Assembly (NCBI RefSeq): GCF_014201885.1
Contig: NZ_JACHFN010000010.1
Coordinates: 58,360 to 122,359 of the forward strand
From: Deinococcus budaensis
Lineage (GTDB): Bacteria > Deinococcota > Deinococci > Deinococcales > Deinococcaceae
Direction of reading: 5' to 3'
Length of the DNA stretch: 64,000 bases
Part shown: positions 55,342 to 64,000 of the stretch, piece by piece
How positions within the stretch are numbered: position 1 is the stretch's first letter
Layout: each line of letters starts with the position of its first letter
Notes under the pieces: generated by a model
What the model saw: the letters and a program-made list of their open reading frames with translations, nothing else
What the model was told of the DNA's origin: nothing
Databases searched by the model: none
Program-made: the position numbers and the translations under genes

Positions 55342-56001
55342 CTACTCGCCCAGGTAACGGCGCAGGTCGTCGAGGCTGTGGGCGGTGCCAATCACGACCA
55401 GCTTGTCGTGGGGGCGCAGTTCGTCCTCGGCGCGCGGGGTGACCTCGACCTTGCCCGCCCGGCTGACCGCGATCACCTGCACGCCGAAACGTCCGGTAAG
55501 GTTCAGGTCGCGCAGGCTGCCGCGCAGGCGCTCGTTGGCCTCGATCTCCACGATGGCGTAGTCGCCGCCCAGATCGAGGGTGTCCACGATGTTGGGGGTG
55601 GCGATCTGGCGCGCGAGCCGCACGCCCATGTCGTGTTCGGGCCGGATCACCAGGTCGGCGCCGATGCGCTCCAGCACCCGGCGGGCCATCTCGTCGACCG
55701 CCTTGGTCACCACGTAGGGGGCGCCCAGGCTCTTGGCGTTCATGGTCGCCAGGATGTTGGCCTGCACGTCGGTGCCGATGGCGACCACCACCACGTCGAA
55801 GTCGGCGGCGCCGATCGACCGCAGCGCGCGCTCGTCGCTGGCGTCCACGATGGCCGCGTGGGTGACCAGGTTCATCACCCGCTCGACATTCTCCTCGTTG
55901 TGGTCGATGGCGACGACCTCGTGCCCCATCTCGTAGAGGGTGGTGGCGACGGCGGTTCCGAAGCGGCCCAGGCCGATCACCAGGCATTGTTTGGTCTTCA
56001 T
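55342..56001 (-). CDS. Potassium channel gating protein, TrkA/KtrA type
   Basis: 219 residues. The RCK_N Rossmann domain (CLVIGLGRFGTAVATTLYEMGHEVVAIDHNEENVERV, with GxGxxG) is followed by an RCK_C domain (about residues 137-219: YAIVEIEANERLRGSLRDLNL, VQVIAVSRAGKVEVTPRAEDEL). It binds nucleotides and gates the TrkH/KtrB-type K+ channel encoded 34 bases upstream on the same strand. Single-RCK length indicates the KtrA rather than the E. coli double-domain form. Confidence 0.94.
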   Translation of the reverse strand: MKTKQCLVIGLGRFGTAVATTLYEMGHEVVAIDHNEENVERVMNLVTHAAIVDASDERALRSIGAADFDVVVVAIGTDVQANILATMNAKSLGAPYVVTKAVDEMARRVLERIGADLVIRPEHDMGVRLARQIATPNIVDTLDLGGDYAIVEIEANERLRGSLRDLNLTGRFGVQVIAVSRAGKVEVTPRAEDELRPHDKLVVIGTAHSLDDLRRYLGE

Positions 56002-56034
56002 GGGTAGGGGGGGTTTCCTTTCGCGGGGAGGGGC

Positions 56035-57432
<1,398 letters not shown>

Positions 57433-57619
57433 CGGAAGCCCCGCTGGGCCGGGCAGTGGCCCGCGCGCCCCGCCTCGACCGGGCGGGCGCCGACCCGGAC
57501 CGTAGCAGGCGCGGCAGGCCACACGCCGGACGCGGGGGCGGGCGCTGGGGCAAAAGAGGGGCGCGGCATAGGAAAACGGGCGATTCTACCACCGCCCCTT
57601 CCCGCGCCGTCCCCGCCCC

Positions 57620-57625
57620 GTATAC
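57620..57625 (+). promoter_or_regulatory. -10 element TATACT before the THUMP methyltransferase gene
   Basis: TATACT lies about 120 bases before the ATG at 57745, giving a leader of about 110 nt with a pyrimidine-rich stretch (CTTTTTCCCCCCCC) and a final GGAGG ribosome site. One of the few long leaders in this window. Confidence 0.4.
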
Positions 57626-57744
57626 TGCCTTGCCTGCGGCCGCGTCCGCTGTCTGGACCCGGCCCTCCCCGCTGCTTTTTCCCCCCCCGCCTTTTCCGGC
57701 TCGTCCTCTCCCGTCTCACCCGGGACGGGGACGTGGAGGTCCCC

Positions 57745-58845
57745 ATGCCGCGCTCTGACCGACCGAACACCCACCCCAACCACAACCGCCAGAAAAACCC
57801 CACCTCCACCCGACCGAAAAAGGCGAGGGGCGACCACCGCGCCCGCCAGCCCGCGCACGAGTACGTGCTCGAGGCGCTGCCTGGCCTGGAGGGGGTCGCC
57901 GCCGAGGAGCTGCGCACCGTGCCGCTGGCGCGCGACATCCGGGGCCTGCGCTTCTGGTATCCCGGCGACCCGGAGCGCCTGACCCGGCTGCGCGGGGCGG
58001 TCGCCGCCTTCCGCATCCGTGCCTGGGATGTGCCGCGCCCACGCGGCTTGCTGGGGCACCAGCAACTGGGCGAACTCACCGATTTTCTGGCGGGGGTGGC
58101 GCGGCAGGGCGGGCACCGCTCCTTCCGGCTGGCGGCGGCGGGCAAGGAGTCGAGCGTGATGCAGCGTCTGGCCGAGGAACTTCAGCGCAGCCTGAACCTG
58201 CCTTTCGACGCCGAGGAGGGCGAACTCCTGATTCGGCTGCGTCCCCAGGAGGACGGCCCCGGCTGGGAGGTGCTCGCGCGCCTCACGCCCCGGCCGCTTT
58301 CCGCGCGCACGTGGCGGGTGTGTAACCGGGGGGGCGGCCTGAACGCGACCATTGCCTACGCCCTGCACCGCCTGGCCGGGCAGCGCGAGGAGGACCGCAT
58401 CTTCAACCCCATGAGCGGCAGCGGCACCCTGCTTGTCGAGCGCGCGCTGCTGGGACCCTACGACGCGATGGTGGGGGTGGACACCGACGCCGAGGCCGTC
58501 GCCTGCGCCCGCGCCAACCTCCAGGCCGCCGGGCGCGAGGTCGAGGTCGCGCAGGTGGACGCCCTGCACACGGGCCTGCCGGACCGCTCCTTCGACCTGA
58601 TCGTCTCCGACCTGCCCTGGGGGGACGCCATCGGCACCCACGGCGGCAACGCGGCGCTCTACCCGGCCTTTTTGCAGGAGATGCACCGCCTGCTCAGCCG
58701 CCAGGGCCGCCTGGTGGTCCTGACCCACGAACTGCGGCTTTTCGAGCGCCTGCTGGCCGGGCAAAGCCGCTGGCACGCCCACGAACTGTTTCAGGTCTAC
58801 AGCGGGGGGCACCACCCCAAGGCCTACCTGCTGGGCAAGCGCTGA
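57745..58845 (+). CDS. THUMP-domain RNA (guanine-N2) methyltransferase
   Basis: 366 residues from the ATG behind TGGAGGT. A basic, disordered N-terminus (about 40 residues) is followed by a THUMP-like RNA-binding region (YVLEALPGLEGVAAEELR ... SVMQRLAEELQRSLNLPFD) and a Rossmann methyltransferase domain. Motif I is IFNPMSGSGTLLVERAL, then VGVDTDAEAVACARANL, and the catalytic motif IV is SDLPWGD, as in Trm14/TrmN- and RlmL-type enzymes that methylate the exocyclic N2 of guanine in tRNA or rRNA. It faces the EamA gene tail to tail. Confidence 0.85.
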   Translation: MPRSDRPNTHPNHNRQKNPTSTRPKKARGDHRARQPAHEYVLEALPGLEGVAAEELRTVPLARDIRGLRFWYPGDPERLTRLRGAVAAFRIRAWDVPRPRGLLGHQQLGELTDFLAGVARQGGHRSFRLAAAGKESSVMQRLAEELQRSLNLPFDAEEGELLIRLRPQEDGPGWEVLARLTPRPLSARTWRVCNRGGGLNATIAYALHRLAGQREEDRIFNPMSGSGTLLVERALLGPYDAMVGVDTDAEAVACARANLQAAGREVEVAQVDALHTGLPDRSFDLIVSDLPWGDAIGTHGGNAALYPAFLQEMHRLLSRQGRLVVLTHELRLFERLLAGQSRWHAHELFQVYSGGHHPKAYLLGKR

Positions 58846-58872
58846 CGCCGTCCCCGGGGGCCGTGCCCAGCC

Positions 58873-59820
<948 letters not shown>

Positions 59821-59886
59821 CGGGAGAGCATACCCGCCCATCTGGGGGCATGCCCATCTGCGGCCTCGCCGCGTCCGGCCCCACCG

Positions 59887-59892
59887 TACACT
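59887..59892 (+). promoter_or_regulatory. -10 element TACACT of the comEA-comEC transcript
   Basis: TACACT is six bases before the GTG of comEA; leaderless pattern. It is the likely promoter for both competence genes. Confidence 0.6.
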
Positions 59893-59898
59893 GCCCGC

Positions 59899-60285
59899 GT
59901 GTCGCCCTCCGAACGGCCCTGGACTTTGGCGCTGGGCGGCGGCGTGCTGCTGGTGGCGGGGCTGGCGCTGGGGCCGCTGCTGCGCCCGGCTCCGGCGCCC
60001 ACGGTCACGCGGGCCGCGCTCCCCCTGCCCACCCCGGCCACGGGGCAGCCCCCTGTGGCCGCGCCCGAATACCCGACCACCGCCAGCGTTCAGCCCCTGA
60101 TCTCGGGGCGCGTGAACCTGAATTCGGCCAGCCGTGAGCAGCTCGAAGCCCTGCCGAAGGTCGGCCCGGCGCTCGCGGCGCGGATCATGGCGGCGCGGCC
60201 CTACCGCAGCCTCGCGGACCTCGACCGGGTGAAGGGGATCGGCCCGTCCACCCTGTCGGCCCTGACCCCGCTGGTCAGCTTCTGA
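59899..60285 (+). CDS. comEA: ComEA-like helix-hairpin-helix DNA receptor
   Basis: 128 residues from a GTG. One N-terminal membrane helix ([21 protein letters not shown]), a Pro/Ala/Thr linker, then two helix-hairpin-helix motifs in [51 protein letters not shown], the ComEA hallmark. It binds incoming dsDNA outside the membrane during natural transformation. The stop is one base before the comEC start. Confidence 0.92.
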   Translation: MSPSERPWTLALGGGVLLVAGLALGPLLRPAPAPTVTRAALPLPTPATGQPPVAAPEYPTTASVQPLISGRVNLNSASREQLEALPKVGPALAARIMAARPYRSLADLDRVKGIGPSTLSALTPLVSF

Positions 60286-60286
60286 G

Positions 60287-62041
60287 ATGACCGGAAGGCA
60301 CGCGGCGGCGCCCGCTCCCGTTCCTGTGCCCGTTCCCACCCGCGCGGCGGCGGCCGGTCGCCTCGCCTGGCCGGTGCCGCTCGCGCTGGGCGTCATCGGC
60401 GGCATCTTGCTGAGCCTGGGTCTGGGGTGGGGCGGACTGGTGGCGCTGGCCGGAGCGGGCCTGGCGGCACTCGACCGCCGGGCGCTGCTCGCCGGGCTGG
60501 CGCTGCTGGGCACGGGGCTAGGCTTCGGGGCCGGGCGCCTCAACGCCGCGCAGCCTGACCGCCTGGCCCCCTGGGTGGGCGCGCAGGTCACCTTGACCGG
60601 CGAGTGGGACGGCCAGTTCCTGCGCCTGACCGACCCGCCCGCGCGGGTGGCCCTCTCGCCCCGGCCTGCCGCTTCCCCGGGCAGGCTGGTCGTCAGCGGG
60701 CGGCTGGTGCGTCCCGAAGGGCGGCGCGTGCCGGGCGGCTTCGATCAGGCGGCGTGGTTGCGCGGGCAGGGCGGCCTGTTCGTGCCCACGCCGACGACGG
60801 TGCTGGTGGCCGCCCAGGTGCGGCGCCACACCGGGCAGGGCGGCGTGCGCGGCTGGTTTCGCCGTGGCCTCACCGCAGGCCTGACGCCGAGGCAGGCCGC
60901 GCTGATGCAGGCCATCGAGCTGGGCGACCGGGGCGACATCGGCCGCGAGGACTTCGGGGAAGGCTACTCGGTGCGCGACGCCTTTGCCCGCTCGGGCCTC
61001 TCGCACCTGATGGCGCTCAGCGGGCAGAACGTGGCCCTCTTGACCGGCGCGGTGGTCTGGCTGCTGATTCGCCTGCGGGTCAGCGTGAGGTGGCGGTACC
61101 TGCTGGCGGCGGGGTTCCTGGGGCCTTACCTGCTGCTCGTCGGCGTGTCGCCCAGCATCCTGCGGGCCTGCCTGATGGGCGGCGCGGTGCTGCTCGCCTT
61201 CGCCATCGGCCGGGGGCGCCCCGACCCCCTCGCCGTGATCGCGCTGGCGGCGACCCTCTGCCTGCTGCCCTTTCCGCTGTGGCTGCTCGACGTGGGCTTT
61301 CAGCTCTCCTTTCTGGCAGTGCTGGGCCTGAGCCTGTCGGGCAAACTCGCCGCGCGGCTGCCGGAGCGCTGGCCTGCCTGGCTGCGGCTGGCGCTGGTGG
61401 CCACCGTGCTGGCCGAACTCGCCACCCTGCCCGTCATCGCCGGAACGTTCGGGCAGCTCCCGCTGGTGGGCCTGCCCGCCAACCTGATCGCGGGGGCGCT
61501 GATGGCCGCGCTGGTGCCGCTGGGTTTCGTGGCCGGGCTGCTGGGGCCGCTCGCTGCGGGGGTGAACGGGCTGACCGGCCTGCTCGCCTCCGCACTGCTG
61601 CTGGTGGTGGAAGTCTTCGGGCGGGCGCCCGTCCTGGGCTGGGGGGCGGTGGGTCCGGCGGGGCTGGCCGCCTGGGGCGTCGCGGCCTGTGCCGGGGCGC
61701 TGTGGCTGCTGGGCCGGGTGCGGGCGCGGACCGCGCTGGGGACCCTCCTCGCCTGCGCCGCGCTGACCCTGCTGCCCGGGTGGCTGAGGCCCGCCCGCGA
61801 ACTCGTCTTTCTCGATGTCGGCCAGGGCGACAGCACGTTGGTCCGGGCGCCCGGCCTGGGTGTGCTGGTGGACGGCGGCGGCTCGGTCGGGTCCGACTAC
61901 GATGTGGGCGGGCGCACGGTCGTCCCCGCCCTGCGCGCGCTGGGCGTGCGGTCGCTGAGCGCCGTGGTCGCCACCCACGCCGACACCGACCATATCGAGG
62001 GTGACAAGAATATTTTTTCTCACGAGCGGCTACCTTTTTAA
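60287..62041 (+). pseudogene. comEC: comEC (competence DNA channel), interrupted in its metallo-beta-lactamase domain
   Basis: The native part runs from the ATG to about 62001. It has the OB/DUF4131-like N-terminal region, the competence domain with about ten membrane helices ([25 protein letters not shown] with the typical [36 protein letters not shown]) and the start of the metallo-beta-lactamase nuclease domain ([29 protein letters not shown]). Right after HADTDHIEG the reading enters unrelated AT-rich sequence and stops 13 codons later. About 100-150 residues of the domain are missing. ComEC imports single-stranded DNA, so transformation is probably lost or reduced unless the element can leave precisely. 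Confidence 0.9.
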
Positions 62042-64000
62042 CAACAAACGCTGTGAATATTTCGGCGGAAATGTCCTGCTGATTGCAGGCAGCGTAAAGC
62101 ATGTCGCTCCCACCGTTGCCCGAGGCGTCCCCCTACGAGGTTGGCATCGTCCGCAAGGTCGCTGGGATCGTGCGGCAGCCGCAGCCGGACCGCACCGAGT
62201 CCAGCCTGGTGCTGATCGTCGCTCCGGTGCGGCCCTGGTTGCACTCGGAGAGGGGGACCGGTCGGTTGTGGCGAAATGACGCTGTTGATCTCCGGAGCCA
62301 GGTCGCCGTTCGGGTCCCGCTGACCTACCTGCCCGCTGCCCCGGTCGGCACCCTGTACATCGGCCACGATCTCGTCGCTCCCACCGTGGACCCTACCCCA
62401 GGGGTGCATACCGGAGAGTTCGGTGTCGTTGTGCCTGATGAACCCGTGTACGTGCAGCTCGACGCGCTTGTGCCGGATCGTGAAAAGAAAGAATACGTGC
62501 TCAATCCCCACACCCACAGTTTTGGCAGCGCATACCACGGCGTTCGCAATACCTACTATGTGCAGCTCTCCGTTGGTCGCGGTCGGACCCTGCTGATTCC
62601 GGTCGAGGAAGTGATCCGGTTTTACTGGGGCACATCATCATCTCCATTTTTTGAACGACTCCTCGCCAGCCGTGCCACGAGTCTGTTGGAGCGGGAACAC
62701 CTCCACGAGTTCCTCGACCTGAACCACACAGGGATGGATGACGAAGGCATCTTCCACGCGGCGCTCCGGCCTGGACTTTCTTACTCCGATGCCCGCGTGC
62801 TGGGTCGCCTGTGGAATGATCCTCTGGCCCGGCTGCGCGTGACCCAGATGCTGAGTGGATTCCGGTTGCCTCAACCCGGCTTCCTCGCCAAGGCCACCCG
62901 GACTTCCTTCCCCTTCGCAGGCGAGACCCGACTCAAGGTCGAAGGCGTCTACACGCACCAGGACGGAGGCTGGACAATGTTGGTGCACCGCATCCGCCGG
63001 TGTACCCATCCCTTCCCCTTCGAGGAAGTGCGTGTCGTTGCCCCGAAATACTCGCAGTTCCTGTCCCCGGATGCGGTCTCGGAGGACAGGCCCGAAGGTC
63101 AGCCACCACAGATCGCTGGATCACGTTCCAGAAAGCGGCCCTCCGTGACCGGCTGGGCGCCTCCGCGACGTATCCAGCCCGTGATGTACCGGCAAGAGCG
63201 TTACGAGGATATGTTCCCGGACACGGCCAACAAACCCGTCCGGACTATCCGCGCGAATGAAGTTGTCGGTGCACGTGGTCGTAAACGCAAAGATCAGGAC
63301 CCCCGTGGAGGGTTTGGGCCTGGTGTTCCCGGGGGGGAGGGTGTCCCTGTCGCTGTGCAGCCCGAAGCCGAAGTCGTGCCCGATCCACCCGAGAAGGCGC
63401 GCCGCATCAGGTCTCCTCGGCCTTACGTCGGTCATCTGGACACCCTGGACCGGGCAGTGCCCCTCCTGAAACAGAAAGGCTACGAGGTCATGTCCTGCTG
63501 CGTCACAGAGCCGGAATCGGGATGCTTTTCGTTCCGCACTGACGAAGAAGTCAGGGAAATTCCCGCAGACTCGGACCTCTGGGAGCATGTGTACGACCCT
63601 GTTCTGGGGATGATGCGCCTTCGCCGGGGCAGAATCATCAGGATTGGCAAGAGGCAGCCCGCTCCGGAGGGGAAAGAAGGGGCGATGGCCTATGGCTACG
63701 CGTTCGAGGTCGAGCTGGAGGGGTCTGCTTTCGTTTACTTCGAGCATGTCACGAGGGAAATGTTGCAGGAAGACGTGTTGCAGGAGGCTATTCGGGTCGG
63801 CCTGGCTCGCCAGGGCGTCTGGCGGAGTGCGGCCTACAGGGAGATCGACGGCAAAACGAAGAAGTACTATCAGAGCAATCTGATCTTGCCGGATGTGTCT
63901 GTGTGCTCTCTAGGGGTCAAAAGTGGCAAGGCAATCGGGGAAGGCCCTTCCAGTGCTGCGTTTCGAGTTGCTGAGCACGGCACGAAGGGCATCAAGGCCG
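62002..64000. mobile_element. One end of a mobile element inserted in comEC (continues beyond the window)
   Basis: From about 62002 (TGACAAGAATATTT) the sequence changes: strongly AT-rich for about 60 bases, with the 8-bp repeat GAATATTT at 62008-62015 and 62055-62062, followed by a large gene of lower GC and different codon choice than all others in the window. The native comEC frame stops making sense at the same point. The last shared bases, GAGGG at 61997-62001, would be the expected 5-bp target duplication if the element is Tn7-like. The other end is outside the window. Confidence 0.7.
62101..64000 (+). CDS. Large protein at element end, TnsE-like (3' end outside window)
   Basis: An uninterrupted frame of 633 codons from the first ATG after an in-frame stop at 62095 to the window edge. 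No signal peptide or membrane helix. The layout resembles Tn7 TnsE as I remember it: a beta-rich start, then an RTLLIPVEEVIRFYWGTSSS segment (about residues 162-181) comparable to the TnsE stretch beginning YHIPQLELARSLF, a helical middle, a beta segment, a long basic disordered linker (about 340-440, with SRSRKRP and ARGRKRK), and a C-terminal region (from about 442, YVGHLDTLDRAVPLLKQKGYEV, then EGSAFVYFEHVTREML near 540). Many AAT, GTT, GCT and TTT codons set it apart from native genes. If TnsE-like, it would choose insertion targets. No transposase motif is seen in it. Confidence 0.5.
   Translation, partial: MSLPPLPEASPYEVGIVRKVAGIVRQPQPDRTESSLVLIVAPVRPWLHSERGTGRLWRNDAVDLRSQVAVRVPLTYLPAAPVGTLYIGHDLVAPTVDPTPGVHTGEFGVVVPDEPVYVQLDALVPDREKKEYVLNPHTHSFGSAYHGVRNTYYVQLSVGRGRTLLIPVEEVIRFYWGTSSSPFFERLLASRATSLLEREHLHEFLDLNHTGMDDEGIFHAALRPGLSYSDARVLGRLWNDPLARLRVTQMLSGFRLPQPGFLAKATRTSFPFAGETRLKVEGVYTHQDGGWTMLVHRIRRCTHPFPFEEVRVVAPKYSQFLSPDAVSEDRPEGQPPQIAGSRSRKRPSVTGWAPPRRIQPVMYRQERYEDMFPDTANKPVRTIRANEVVGARGRKRKDQDPRGGFGPGVPGGEGVPVAVQPEAEVVPDPPEKARRIRSPRPYVGHLDTLDRAVPLLKQKGYEVMSCCVTEPESGCFSFRTDEEVREIPADSDLWEHVYDPVLGMMRLRRGRIIRIGKRQPAPEGKEGAMAYGYAFEVELEGSAFVYFEHVTREMLQEDVLQEAIRVGLARQGVWRSAAYREIDGKTKKYYQSNLILPDVSVCSLGVKSGKAIGEGPSSAAFRVAEHGTKGIKA

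Noticed and set aside
62001..62279. A 92-codon frame overlapping the comEC junction
   Set aside because: It overlaps the long frame at 62101 in another phase and has no recognisable feature.

Overview
The window is a typical Deinococcus chromosome segment. It is very GC-rich, genes sit tightly packed on both strands, and about two dozen start codons lie only 6-8 nt after a TANNNT hexamer, the leaderless-mRNA signature described for Deinococcus. The gene content also fits: amylosucrase, polyphosphate glucokinase, PolX with a PHP domain, a VF530 protein, an SLH/coiled-coil/beta-barrel envelope protein, an LpxB-related glycosyltransferase and a dedicated CtaG/Sco/PCuAC copper set.

Layout. 0-9 kb: a sensor kinase fragment, a secreted repeat protein, then envelope carbohydrate genes (two polysaccharide-deacetylase-like proteins, GT4 and GT2 glycosyltransferases, an MFS transporter, an LpxB-related protein). 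9-16 kb: a secreted hydrolase, leuS behind a candidate leader-peptide attenuator, a GNAT gene and proS. 16-25 kb: amylosucrase with a perfect palindromic operator, rpmI-rplT, ppgK, a Spo0M-like protein, an aminodeoxyfutalosine-deaminase-like enzyme, rpmE, a frameshifted secreted protein, tdk and a diguanylate cyclase. 25-31 kb: a LacI regulator, the PCuAC-Sco-CtaG operon, and histidinol phosphatase with polX. 31-39 kb: argF-GNAT-argC, trpS-scpA, a periplasmic PPIase and tRNA-Arg(CCG). 39-50 kb: a SIS-like protein, recJ with a LapA-like gene, the SLH protein with its AT-rich upstream region, deoD, enoyl-CoA hydratase, an HD protein and VanW. 50-60 kb: a triple META protein, a phosphatase remnant, VF530, hpt, trpC with a PhnP-like gene, the Trk/Ktr pair, a THUMP methyltransferase and an EamA transporter. 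60-64 kb: comEA and comEC.

The most striking event is at the right end. comEC, the DNA-uptake channel gene, breaks off inside its metallo-beta-lactamase domain at about 62000. What follows is foreign-looking sequence: a low-GC, repeat-bearing junction and then one open frame of more than 630 codons running off the window. That protein's layout resembles TnsE, the Tn7 target-selection protein, so the junction is read as one end of a mobile element, probably Tn7-like, inserted in comEC. The TnsE assignment is from memory of the Tn7 protein and unverified.

Other notable points are a PolX whose polymerase aspartates are replaced while its PHP nuclease motifs are intact, the leuS leader, and two decayed genes.
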